From an uncultured Fretibacterium sp. (lineage in GTDB: Bacteria > Synergistota > Synergistia > Synergistales > Aminobacteriaceae), in the NCBI GenBank assembly GCA_937899395.1, contig CALBPU010000170.1:1-28666 (forward strand): a DNA stretch of 28,666 nt, read 5' to 3'. The notes below the pieces were generated by a model, which saw only the letters and a program-made list of their open reading frames with translations, did not search any database and had not been told where the DNA came from. Shown here piece after piece: positions 1 to 7,900 of this stretch (within the stretch, counting starts at the first letter, position 1; each line of letters begins with the position of its first letter). A program made the position numbers and the translations under genes.

Positions 1-436
1 GTTTTGTGGCAAGAGCTGCTCCTACGGCTACGCTCAAGCCCTGGCCCAGAGAACCGCTGGCCTCATATACTCCTGGCAGTCCGGTATCGGTTGCCGGATG
101 CCCCTGCAGGCGGCTCCCAAGTTTACGGAATGAAGACAGTTCCTCAACCGGAAAATATCCGCTGCGTGCCAGAATGCTGTAAAGCAGCGGAGATTCGTGG
201 CCGCAGCTTAGGAAGAACATGTCCTGACCAACTCCGCTTCTGTTCCAGGTTTTTGGATCATGCTTCATCCTGTTGAAAAACAGAACGGTCAAAACATCTG
301 TGGAGCTGAGGCTTCCTCCCGGATGCCCGCTCTTTGCCATTGTCACCATGCGGAGAATGTCTCTTCTTATCTGACAGGCAATGTCTTTCAGTCTCTTTAT
401 TTCAGACATATATTCAAGTTTTTTTGCGTATTTCAA
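1..436 (-). CDS. Transketolase, N-terminal (thiamine-diphosphate binding) subunit, partial
   Basis: The reverse strand is open from 436 to the left edge and translates to the start of a split transketolase. Near residue 40 it has the hallmark AKSGHPGGSLS, followed by SCGHESPLLYS, LQGHPATDTGLPG and EASGSLGQGLSVAVGAAL, which are the ThDP- and substrate-binding stretches of this family. Transketolase moves two-carbon units between sugar phosphates in the non-oxidative pentose phosphate pathway; in split enzymes the C-terminal half is a separate gene, expected here beyond the window. I chose TTG at 436 because GGAG lies 10 bases upstream (447-450); an in-frame ATG at 409 is the alternative. The gene is divergent from lepA. 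Its GC content (about 54 %) and CTG-rich leucine codons differ strongly from the TTA-rich genes around it. The family call is firm; the start is less so. Confidence 0.88.
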   Translation of the reverse strand, partial: MKYAKKLEYMSEIKRLKDIACQIRRDILRMVTMAKSGHPGGSLSSTDVLTVLFFNRMKHDPKTWNRSGVGQDMFFLSCGHESPLLYSILARSGYFPVEELSSFRKLGSRLQGHPATDTGLPGVYEASGSLGQGLSVAVGAALATK

Positions 437-493
437 TTTAGATAAGCTCCGGTAGCCGAATATCCTTCCAAATTTAGTTATTTTTGCATCGCG

Positions 494-2296
494 ATGAAAA
501 ATATCAGGAATTTTTGCATAATAGCTCATATAGATCACGGCAAATCTACTCTTGCTGACAGATTATTAGAGGCAACTGGAACAATAGCTAAACGTGAAAT
601 GAAGGCTCAAATTCTCGACAGCTTAGCTCTTGAACGTGAACGAGGAATTACAATTAAGCTCGTGCCCGTCAGAATGGATTACACCGCTAAAGACGGACAA
701 AAATATATTCTCAATCTTATTGACACTCCGGGTCATGTTGATTTCGCTTATGAAGTTTCAAGATCATTAGCTGCGTGTGAAGGAGCTTTGTTAGTTGTTG
801 ATGCCTCGCAGGGCGTTGAAGCTCAGACTGTTGCTAATGCTTATCAGGCTATCGAACAAAATCTCGAAATTTTACCCGTCATTAACAAAATTGATTTACC
901 TTCTGCAAGACCCGATAACGCTAAACAAGAAATTTCTGAGGTCGTAGGACTTGACGCAAGCGACGCTGTTTTAACAAGTGCTAAAACAGGTGAAGGAGTT
1001 AATGAAATTCTCGAAAAAATCGTCAATGAAATTCCTGCTCCTGAAGGCAATATTAATTCACCGTTACAGGCGTTAATTTTTGATTCTGTTTATGATAATT
1101 ATCGCGGAGTAATTTGTTATGTCAGAGTTATTAACGGTAAAATTAAAGCAGGTCAAAATATTTTATTCATGGCAAATAACATCACATATCCCGTTAATGA
1201 AGTCGGAGTTTTCAAACCCGGTTTCACTCCCGTTAATGAACTTTCAGCCGGTGAAGTAGGTTATATTACTGCGAGCATTAAAACTTTAGCGGAAGCTCAG
1301 GTTGGAGATACTATAACTGACGCTGATAATCCTGCAAAAAATCCTTTACCCGGTTATAAAAAAGTTAAGAGCGTTGTATTCTGCGGATTTTATCCTGTTG
1401 AAAGAGATAATTACCCTCAATTAAGAGACGCTCTAGAAAAATTATGTCTCAACGATTCCGCCGTAACTTATGAACCAGAAACTTCAGAAGCTTTAGGCTT
1501 TGGATTTCGCTGCGGATTTTTAGGCTTGCTTCACATGGACGTTGTGAGAGAAAGATTAAGGGAAGAATACGGCGTTGAATTAGTTGCGACAGCTCCCAAT
1601 GTAATTTATGAAGTCGTAAAAACTTCGGGCGAAATTATTGAAGCTCATCGTCCTTCAGATTTTCCCGATCCTTCAGAGATTGAAGAAATCAGAGAACCTT
1701 ATATAAAACTTTCTGTGTTTATGCCGTCAGAATATACAGGGCGTGTTATGCAGTTAGTTCAGGATAAGCGAGGCACTTATAAATCAATGGATTACATAAC
1801 GCCTGAACGAGTTCGATTGATTTACGAAATGCCTTTATCGGAATTTATCGTTGACTTTCACGACAAGTTAAAATCTCAGACTAGGGGTTATGCTTCACTT
1901 GATTATGAATTAACAGGCTTAAAAGCAAGCGAGCTTGTCAGAGTTGATATTTTAGTTAATGGAGAAGCTGCTGATGCGTTTTCGTTTATTTGCCATAAGG
2001 ACGCTGCATATAATCGAGGCCATGCCGTAGTTACGAAGTTGAAGGAGTTAATACCCAGCCAGTTATTTGAAATCCCAATTCAGGCTTCAATAGGTCGAAG
2101 AGTAATCGTCAGAGTTAATGTTCGAGCTTTAAGGAAAGATGTTTTGGCGAAATGTTACGGAGGAGATATAACCCGAAAACGTAAGCTCCTTGAAAAACAA
2201 AAAGAAGGTAAAAAACGAATGAAGCAAATCGGAAAAGTTTCAATTCCTCAAGAGGCGTTTTTAGCGTTTATGAATGTTGATACTAGCGAAAAATAA
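494..2296 (+). CDS. lepA: Elongation factor 4 (LepA), ribosome back-translocating GTPase
   Basis: This is a full-length 600-residue LepA, the normal size for the family. It begins MKNIRNFCIIAHIDHGKST, so the P-loop (residues 11-19) directly follows the start as in other LepA proteins, which fixes the ATG at 494. DTPGHVDFAYEV (G3) and NKIDLP (G4) follow, then EF-G-like domains and the LepA-specific C-terminal domain near residues 480-600 (AYNRGHAVVTKLKELIP, KCYGGDITRKRKLLEKQK). LepA is a translational GTPase that acts on stalled or mistranslocated ribosomes. No Shine-Dalgarno sequence can be seen before the ATG, and only 57 bases separate it from the divergent transketolase start. The 3' end overlaps hemW by 23 bases, so the two are probably co-transcribed. 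Confidence 0.97.
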   Translation: MKNIRNFCIIAHIDHGKSTLADRLLEATGTIAKREMKAQILDSLALERERGITIKLVPVRMDYTAKDGQKYILNLIDTPGHVDFAYEVSRSLAACEGALLVVDASQGVEAQTVANAYQAIEQNLEILPVINKIDLPSARPDNAKQEISEVVGLDASDAVLTSAKTGEGVNEILEKIVNEIPAPEGNINSPLQALIFDSVYDNYRGVICYVRVINGKIKAGQNILFMANNITYPVNEVGVFKPGFTPVNELSAGEVGYITASIKTLAEAQVGDTITDADNPAKNPLPGYKKVKSVVFCGFYPVERDNYPQLRDALEKLCLNDSAVTYEPETSEALGFGFRCGFLGLLHMDVVRERLREEYGVELVATAPNVIYEVVKTSGEIIEAHRPSDFPDPSEIEEIREPYIKLSVFMPSEYTGRVMQLVQDKRGTYKSMDYITPERVRLIYEMPLSEFIVDFHDKLKSQTRGYASLDYELTGLKASELVRVDILVNGEAADAFSFICHKDAAYNRGHAVVTKLKELIPSQLFEIPIQASIGRRVIVRVNVRALRKDVLAKCYGGDITRKRKLLEKQKEGKKRMKQIGKVSIPQEAFLAFMNVDTSEK

Positions 2297-3371
2297 CGGG
2301 CTTTATATTCATGTTCCGTTTTGCGAAAAAAAATGCGGCTATTGTTCGTTTTACAGCATAACAAATAAAACGGACAAAATTAATTCGTGGCTTGAGGCTC
2401 TCGAACTTGAAGCGAAAAAATTCAACGGCTCAAAAATTACTACAATTTATATCGGCGGCGGCACTCCGACAGTATTGAATATTTCACAATGGCAAAAACT
2501 TTTTGACATCATCAAAAATAATTTTGACATTGAAAATTTAATCGAAGCTACCGTTGAAGCTAATCCAAATTCATTAACTGAAGAGCATTTGAAATTTTTT
2601 CGGGATAATAATTTTTCTCGAATTAGTTTAGGAGTTCAGAGCCTCAATGATAACGAGTTAAAAATTTTGGGAAGGCTTCATAATTCGTCAAAGGCGTTAA
2701 AAGCAATGGAGCTTGTGAAAAATTTCGATTTTAATTTGAGCTGTGATTTAATTTTCGCAATACCGGAACAAAATTTAATGTCATGGGCAAAATCTCTGAA
2801 AGGCGTTTTGAATTTCGCTAATCATATTTCAACCTATCAATTAACTTTGGAACCTGATGTTCCTATGTCAAAAAAATATAATTATGATGATTTCAACGAA
2901 AACGGTTATAAATTTTACAGGTACGCACAATATTATTTACCGAAAAAAAATTTTATTCAATACGAAATTTCAAATTTTGCCCCAGAAGGTAACGAATGCA
3001 AGCATAATATTTTATATTGGACACAAGAGAATGTTATAGCTTTAGGAGCTGCTGCTGTCGGTTATATTGACGGTGTGAGATATAAAAATCCTGAGACGCT
3101 CGAAAAATATTTTGAAGCCGCTAAAAATAATTTTCCCGATGAATTTATTGAGTACGAAATTTTAACTCCTCATGAAAAACAAATTGAGCTTGCGATTTTG
3201 AAATTGAGAACTAAATGGGGCATAAAAAAATCTGAATTGCTCCCTGAAGTTGAGGCCGTGTTAAATTCAATGCCGTCAGACCTCTTTATAAACACTCCTG
3301 AAAAAATTTCGTTAAGCAAAAGAGGAATGAGGCTCGGAAATTCAATATGGTGTGAATTAATCGATCTGTGA
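2274..3371 (+). CDS. hemW: HemW-like radical SAM protein (heme chaperone / coproporphyrinogen III oxidase-like)
   Basis: A 365-residue radical SAM protein close to the usual HemW length. The [4Fe-4S] motif CEKKCGYC (C17, C21, C24; CX3CX2C) follows the typical opening GLYIHVPFC, and YIGGGTPTVL is the SAM-binding GGGTP segment. Further family segments are EANPNSLTEEHL, RISLGVQSLNDNELKILGRLH and SCDLIFAIPEQ. The family was long called oxygen-independent coproporphyrinogen oxidase, but HemW proteins are now regarded mainly as heme-binding chaperones. No heme biosynthesis gene is nearby, so heme trafficking is inferred from family membership only. It starts inside lepA (23-base overlap), which suggests translational coupling, and ends 2 bases from the convergent stop of the next gene. 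Confidence 0.9.
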   Translation: MLILAKNNGLYIHVPFCEKKCGYCSFYSITNKTDKINSWLEALELEAKKFNGSKITTIYIGGGTPTVLNISQWQKLFDIIKNNFDIENLIEATVEANPNSLTEEHLKFFRDNNFSRISLGVQSLNDNELKILGRLHNSSKALKAMELVKNFDFNLSCDLIFAIPEQNLMSWAKSLKGVLNFANHISTYQLTLEPDVPMSKKYNYDDFNENGYKFYRYAQYYLPKKNFIQYEISNFAPEGNECKHNILYWTQENVIALGAAAVGYIDGVRYKNPETLEKYFEAAKNNFPDEFIEYEILTPHEKQIELAILKLRTKWGIKKSELLPEVEAVLNSMPSDLFINTPEKISLSKRGMRLGNSIWCELIDL

Positions 3372-3372
3372 A

Positions 3373-3801
3373 TTAAACCTGAGGACGCATTAACACTTTC
3401 GCGTTATTCTCTTCTATGAGTTTACGAACATCATCAAGAGTTATTGAAGGCTTACGAAGATTTCTCAGAAATTCACTGAATGCAGGAGCGAAAATTGCAA
3501 AAGCTATAAGCAAACCCAAAATCGAAAATCCCCAATAAATCATCGTCTTCAAATCCTCGTGTCTGTTGAAAGCATGATTTTCAACATCTGTTATCCGTCT
3601 GTCCATATCTGCCATTCTTCTGTCTAACGCTTCCAATTTCGTATTAATCATTTGAAATCCGAGTTGAATTTCAGTTCTTAACGCTTCGATTTTTGCATCA
3701 AAAACATCTTGACGAACGTAAACATTCATATCTTCAGATACTGCGAATGCCTCCGAACATATCAAGCACGCTAAAAATAATGCTGATAAAATTTTTTTCA
3801 T
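3373..3801 (-). CDS. Small exported coiled-coil protein with C-terminal-half membrane helix, function unknown
   Basis: I do not recognise this protein. From ATG at 3801 it has 142 residues: a signal peptide (MKKILSALFLACLICSEAFA), a region with heptad character (residues about 25-85, rich in R, D, E and M, for example LDRRMADMDRRITDVE), a strongly hydrophobic helix (MIYWGFSILGLLIAFAIFAPAF) and a charged tail. The layout suggests an envelope protein whose coiled coil faces the periplasm and which may oligomerise. An in-frame ATG exists at 3819, but the sequence AAGGGAG lies between the two ATGs, 8 bases before the second, so 3801 is preferred. It stands alone, convergent with hemW and divergent from the SRP RNA gene. 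Composition matches the surrounding genes. Confidence 0.75.
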   Translation of the reverse strand: MKKILSALFLACLICSEAFAVSEDMNVYVRQDVFDAKIEALRTEIQLGFQMINTKLEALDRRMADMDRRITDVENHAFNRHEDLKTMIYWGFSILGLLIAFAIFAPAFSEFLRNLRKPSITLDDVRKLIEENNAKVLMRPQV

Positions 3802-3848
3802 AGCAAAAACTCCCTTCATTTTTTGTTTATTAATATTTTCCGATAATG

Positions 3849-3857
3849 TGTTAAAAT
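3849..3857 (+). promoter_or_regulatory. Promoter of the SRP RNA (extended -10)
   Basis: TGTTAAAAT fits an extended -10 (TGN followed by TAAAAT). It sits 6 bases before the inferred 5' end of the SRP RNA. No convincing -35 was found. Confidence 0.5.
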
Positions 3858-3862
3858 ATTCA

Positions 3863-3960
3863 AGTCCGGCTCAATGCGGCGAAGGTTTGCGAATCGTGTC
3901 AGGTCTGGAAGGAAGCAGCACTAAACAAAATTCTTCGGGTGCCATTGAATACCGGGCACT
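3863..3960 (+). ncRNA. ffs: Signal recognition particle RNA, small bacterial (4.5S) type
   Basis: The core GTGTCAGGTCTGGAAGGAAGC (broken here as GTGTCAGGTC and TGGAAGGAAGCAGC, 3897-3919) is the near-invariant SRP domain IV, with the symmetric internal loop and GGAA tetraloop that bind Ffh. The flanks pair as a rod: AGT/ACT at the ends, TCAATG with CATTGA, and GGCGAAG with CTTCGGGT. At about 98 nt and without an Alu domain this is the short form found in most diderms, not the long Bacillus-type RNA. With Ffh and FtsY it targets nascent membrane proteins to the translocon. The 3' end runs into TTTTCATTT, which probably terminates it. The ends are estimated from the pairing. Confidence 0.93.
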
Positions 3961-3981
3961 TTTCATTTATGTCCCTTAATC

Positions 3982-3990
3982 TGATATACT
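3982..3990 (+). promoter_or_regulatory. Promoter of the Na/Pi symporter operon (extended -10)
   Basis: TGATATACT is an extended -10 (TGA then TATACT) 38 bases before the GTG start. No good -35 is visible. The same TGATATAA/CT element occurs at several other intergenic regions here. Confidence 0.5.
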
Positions 3991-4027
3991 CTAAAAAAAT
4001 TTAATTTCACCAGGAGGATTTATTCGA

Positions 4028-5680
4028 GTGGAAATTTATACCTTTTTGAACATTGCCGGAGGTGTCGCACTGTTTCTTTACGGTGTCAGACTTATGAGCG
4101 AGGCTTTACAGTTTATCGCTGGAGACAAAATGCGAAAATTAATCGGCACTCTGACAAAAACACCTTTGCGCGGAATTTTTGTAGGCATTCTCGTTACCGT
4201 TTTAATTCAATCCAGTACAGGCACGACAGTTATGACAGTCAGTTTTGTTAATACGGGATTATTAAATCTCAATCAGGCTATCGGAATTATTATGGGTGCT
4301 AACATCGGTACAACTGTTACGGCTCAAATTATTGCGTTTAAGATTGAGGCATTCGCTTTACCTATAGTAGCTCTCGGAATGATACTCTCAATTCTTGCTA
4401 AGAAGAAACAACTTAAATATGCCGCAAGCGGAATTATAGGACTTGGACTTTTGTTTTTGGGAATGCAAACGATGTCATCAAAGGAAGTTGTCGGCATAAT
4501 TTCAAGACATAACGATTTAATCATGATGTTGAGCCGAAATCCTTTAACGGGTGTTTTAACAGGAATGATTTTAACGATTTTAATTCAATCGAGTGCCGCA
4601 ACAATCGGTCTTGTTATGGCGATTGCAGCAAGTTCAAACGGGTTAATCGGTCTTGATGCTGCCGTTCCTATAATTTTGGGTGATAACATCGGAACGACTT
4701 TAACAGCTATCGTTGTAGCAATGGGAGCTTCACGTCCTGCAAAACAAGCCGCTGCAGCGCACGTGTTATTCAACTTAATCGGAACAGTTGTGTTCTTATT
4801 TGCATTCCCTTTATACAAGGAAATAATTTTGTGGAGCAGTCCCGATATAGGCCGTCAAATCGCAAATGCTCACACCATATTTAACATTCTCAACACGATA
4901 TTATTCTTCCCGTTCGTTTCATTATTGGCAAAATTAATTTCAACTCTTATTCCTTTGAGAGCTGAAGACACTCCTGAAGATGTTATGTATCTTGACCCGA
5001 CTTTAATCAGTGTTTCAACGGCTTCAGCTGTTGAGGCAGTCAAAGATGAATTAATGCACATGGGAAGAATTATTAATAACATGTTCGGAGTAATTCACGA
5101 AGCATTTTTCAATTTCGACCAATCTAAAATGGAAGAACGCAGGAAAAAATTTGACAACCTTGAAGAAAGCGTCAACAAAATCACAAAAGCTATTTCCGAA
5201 TACGCTTCTGAAATTTGGCAAAAGGGAGTTTCAGATGAAATTTCAACGGTATTGGGTTCTTATGTAAATGCTTCGTTAGACCTTGAGAGAATTGGAGACA
5301 GAGGCGAAAATTTAATCGAACGCTGCGATGCTATGGATAATTATTTATCCTCCCAAGCTGTTGCTGAATTTCGTGATATGTACGAAACTACGACAAAAGC
5401 AATTTCACTTTCATTGGAATCAATGGAAAAAGAAGATTCTCAGCTTGCTTTCCAAGTTATTAACGACATTGAAAAGAGGATTGATAATCAGGAGAGAACA
5501 TATCGCAAGGCTCATATTGACAGGCTCAACAGAGGTGAATGCGATTCCGAAAAGGGCATCAACTTCATAACACTCTTGAGCAATCTTGAGAGAATTGGAG
5601 ACCATAGTAACAACGTTGCAGGTTACACTCTTGATATTATCGCTTTGAACAGGGATAAAGATAATAGAAAAGCAGCATAA
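4028..5680 (+). CDS. Na+/phosphate symporter (NptA/PNaS family) with C-terminal PhoU-like domain
   Basis: A 550-residue membrane protein with the duplicated Na/Pi-cotransporter signature: QSSTGTTVMTVSFVNTGLL with GANIGTT in the first repeat, and QSSAATIGLVMAIAASS with GDNIGTT in the second. About eight to nine hydrophobic segments fill residues 1-310. The last 220 residues are a soluble helical PhoU-like region (SYVNASLDLERIGDRGENL, then NLERIGDHSNNVAGY). The family takes up phosphate with sodium, and the PhoU-like tail is thought to tune transport. The start is GTG at 4028, set by AGGAGG about 10 bases upstream and by the start of the first transmembrane helix. It is followed after 3 bases by pbpC, so the two are probably one transcript. 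Confidence 0.92.
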   Translation: MEIYTFLNIAGGVALFLYGVRLMSEALQFIAGDKMRKLIGTLTKTPLRGIFVGILVTVLIQSSTGTTVMTVSFVNTGLLNLNQAIGIIMGANIGTTVTAQIIAFKIEAFALPIVALGMILSILAKKKQLKYAASGIIGLGLLFLGMQTMSSKEVVGIISRHNDLIMMLSRNPLTGVLTGMILTILIQSSAATIGLVMAIAASSNGLIGLDAAVPIILGDNIGTTLTAIVVAMGASRPAKQAAAAHVLFNLIGTVVFLFAFPLYKEIILWSSPDIGRQIANAHTIFNILNTILFFPFVSLLAKLISTLIPLRAEDTPEDVMYLDPTLISVSTASAVEAVKDELMHMGRIINNMFGVIHEAFFNFDQSKMEERRKKFDNLEESVNKITKAISEYASEIWQKGVSDEISTVLGSYVNASLDLERIGDRGENLIERCDAMDNYLSSQAVAEFRDMYETTTKAISLSLESMEKEDSQLAFQVINDIEKRIDNQERTYRKAHIDRLNRGECDSEKGINFITLLSNLERIGDHSNNVAGYTLDIIALNRDKDNRKAA

Positions 5681-5683
5681 TAT

Positions 5684-7900
5684 ATGAAAAAATTATTCTT
5701 AGTGCCTGTAATTTTGTTTTCTGTTTTATGGTTTAACATTGATATAAACCCTGAAAGAGTTACAAAAATTTTCGGTTCTCCTGCATTTTATGACGTAAAC
5801 GGAAAATTATTTAACGTTCGTTTATCACCTGCGTCAGAATGGCAAATTCCTGTTCCGTTAAACGAAATGGGAACATGGCTTCCGATAGTAGCGGTTAATG
5901 CTGAGGACGGGAGATTTTACAGGCATTTCGGAATTGATTTTATTGCGATGTTGAGGGCAGTTGCCCAGGATTTAACAAGGGGCAAAATCGTTTCAGGTGC
6001 TTCAACAATTACGAGCCAAGTTATCCGATTAGCATTTTCGGAACGTGAAGGCCGTAAACGAACTCCCTCAACAAAAATTCTTGAATTTATAATGGCCTTA
6101 AAACTTGAGACGCAATTAACAAAGCAAAAAATTTTGGAATGCTACCTTAATCTTGCGCCTTTCGGAGGAAATATAAGAGGCGTTCAGGCTGCGAGCTTGA
6201 TTTATTTCGGCAAAACAGCTTCACAGATTTCAAGAGGAGAGGCTTGTTTGTTAATAGGAATGTTGAAAGGCCCTACGCTTTACAGACCCGACACAAAACC
6301 TAAAGCGGCCATGAAAAGACGAAACGAAATAATTTCGTTAATGGAGCGCAAAAAAGTTTTTACTCATGAAGAAGCAAGACGAGCATATCTTGAAGAACTT
6401 CCGAGAAAAAAATTTGAATTGCCTTCACGAGCTTATCATTATTCGGAATTAATACTCGCTCAAAATCCCGAACGCTTTGAAAAATTCGACACTGAATTAA
6501 ATCTCGAAACACAAACAAAACTCGAAGCTATTTTGAAACAATCATTAAATGATTTTCCCGATGATATTACTTTGTCAGCAGGAATAGTTGATAATAAAAC
6601 TGCGTCATTAGTTGCATGGGTAGGCAATGCGAGATTTAATTACAACATGAACTCTTCTAACTGGGTTGACTGCGGACGCTCTCCCCGTTCACCCGGTTCT
6701 ACATTAAAACCTTTTGCTTATCTTTCAGCGATTGATAACGGAGATTTAACGCCTTCAACATTGCTTGCGGATTCTTCAATGGCATTTTCGGGACGAGCTC
6801 CTAGAAATTTTGATTTGCAATACAGGGGAGCCGTTACAGCACGTGTTGCCTTGTCCGAAAGTTTGAATGCTCCGGCAGTAAGAGTTTTACGTTCGGCAGG
6901 GTCTGACAGAATTTTAAGTTTAATGCGCTCCGCAGGTCTGAGACATTTAACACAATCTGCAAATTATTACGGAGACAGTTTAATATTGGGCGGTTGTGAT
7001 GTAACTGTCCTCGAAGAACTTGAAGCTTTTACGTCGATAGCCTCGCTCGGAATACACAGGCCGTTAAAATTTTTGCGAAACTCTTCACAAACTTCAGAAC
7101 GAATTGCAAGCTCAGAAGGCTGTTATTTAATCAGCGACATGTTGAAATATAACGGTGAACTTTCATTATTTGCTCGAGGAACTTTAGGCCGTCAATGGAG
7201 AGTTGCGTTAAAAACAGGGACATCATACGGACTTCGAGATGCTTGGGCAAGTGCTTGGACACCTGATTATACTGTTGTAGTTTGGGCGGGAAATCCTGAC
7301 GGGACATCATGGCCGGGGTTAATCGGTGCGAGAGCTTCAGCCCCTGTTGCGGTAAAAATTTTGCGGGTTGTCTCTCCTAAATCATCGTGGTATGAAAAAC
7401 CTGCGAATTTAATTTTGCGCAAAGTTTGTTCATTATCAGGAAAACCTCCGACGGCTTTATGTCCGGCAGTAAAACATGAATGGGCTATTGACGGAGTTAC
7501 TAAGACATTTCCGTGTGATATGCACTCAATTAAATCGGGCGAAAGTGTTGTTAAAATTCCGCTCGAATTTAATTCAAAACTCAAAAACAAAATAACTAAA
7601 CCTCGAAACGAATTTAATATTATTTCACCGATACCTGGAGCTTCATATTTTGCAGCACCGTTTGATAAAGAACGAAAATTTCCAATGAAGACTGAAGGAG
7701 CAGTGAATAAGGTTTGGTGGTACTTAGACGGAAAATATATCGGCACATCACAACCTGATAATACATTTTTTCATGATGTGCCTGACGGTGAACATGTTTT
7801 AAGCGCAACTGATGAACTCGGACGAAGTGCTTATGTAAACGTGAAAATCTTTACTCCCGGAAAAAATATAAACACTTTTCAAAGCGATTTATTGTTTTGA
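5684..7900 (+). CDS. pbpC: Penicillin-binding protein 1C: bifunctional peptidoglycan glycosyltransferase / transpeptidase-type protein
   Basis: A 738-residue class A-like PBP with an N-terminal membrane anchor (residues 3-17). The GT51 glycosyltransferase domain shows the catalytic glutamate in NAEDGRFYRHFGID (E74), GASTITSQVIR (105-114) and LNLAPFGGNIRGVQAAS. The penicillin-binding domain has SxxK at S339-K342 (GSTLKP), SxN at S393-N395 and KTGT at 510-513, so both active sites look intact. The last 90 or so residues (SPIPGASYF, VWWYLDGKYIG, DGEHVLSATDELGRSA) match the PBP1C C-terminal domain (BiPBP_C), which separates it from PBP1A and PBP1B. It acts in cell-wall synthesis at the outer face of the inner membrane. 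There is no alpha-2-macroglobulin gene beside it, a common neighbour in proteobacteria. Its stop overlaps the convergent GltD-like gene by 12 bases. Confidence 0.94.
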   Translation: MKKLFLVPVILFSVLWFNIDINPERVTKIFGSPAFYDVNGKLFNVRLSPASEWQIPVPLNEMGTWLPIVAVNAEDGRFYRHFGIDFIAMLRAVAQDLTRGKIVSGASTITSQVIRLAFSEREGRKRTPSTKILEFIMALKLETQLTKQKILECYLNLAPFGGNIRGVQAASLIYFGKTASQISRGEACLLIGMLKGPTLYRPDTKPKAAMKRRNEIISLMERKKVFTHEEARRAYLEELPRKKFELPSRAYHYSELILAQNPERFEKFDTELNLETQTKLEAILKQSLNDFPDDITLSAGIVDNKTASLVAWVGNARFNYNMNSSNWVDCGRSPRSPGSTLKPFAYLSAIDNGDLTPSTLLADSSMAFSGRAPRNFDLQYRGAVTARVALSESLNAPAVRVLRSAGSDRILSLMRSAGLRHLTQSANYYGDSLILGGCDVTVLEELEAFTSIASLGIHRPLKFLRNSSQTSERIASSEGCYLISDMLKYNGELSLFARGTLGRQWRVALKTGTSYGLRDAWASAWTPDYTVVVWAGNPDGTSWPGLIGARASAPVAVKILRVVSPKSSWYEKPANLILRKVCSLSGKPPTALCPAVKHEWAIDGVTKTFPCDMHSIKSGESVVKIPLEFNSKLKNKITKPRNEFNIISPIPGASYFAAPFDKERKFPMKTEGAVNKVWWYLDGKYIGTSQPDNTFFHDVPDGEHVLSATDELGRSAYVNVKIFTPGKNINTFQSDLLF

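Noticed and set aside
4..445. Plus-strand open frames at the left edge (90 and 61 codons)
   Set aside because: They are antisense to the transketolase fragment, which has unmistakable family motifs on the minus strand.
7267..7746. 159-codon minus-strand open frame inside pbpC
   Set aside because: Shadow of the intact PBP1C reading frame; no start signals and no family features.
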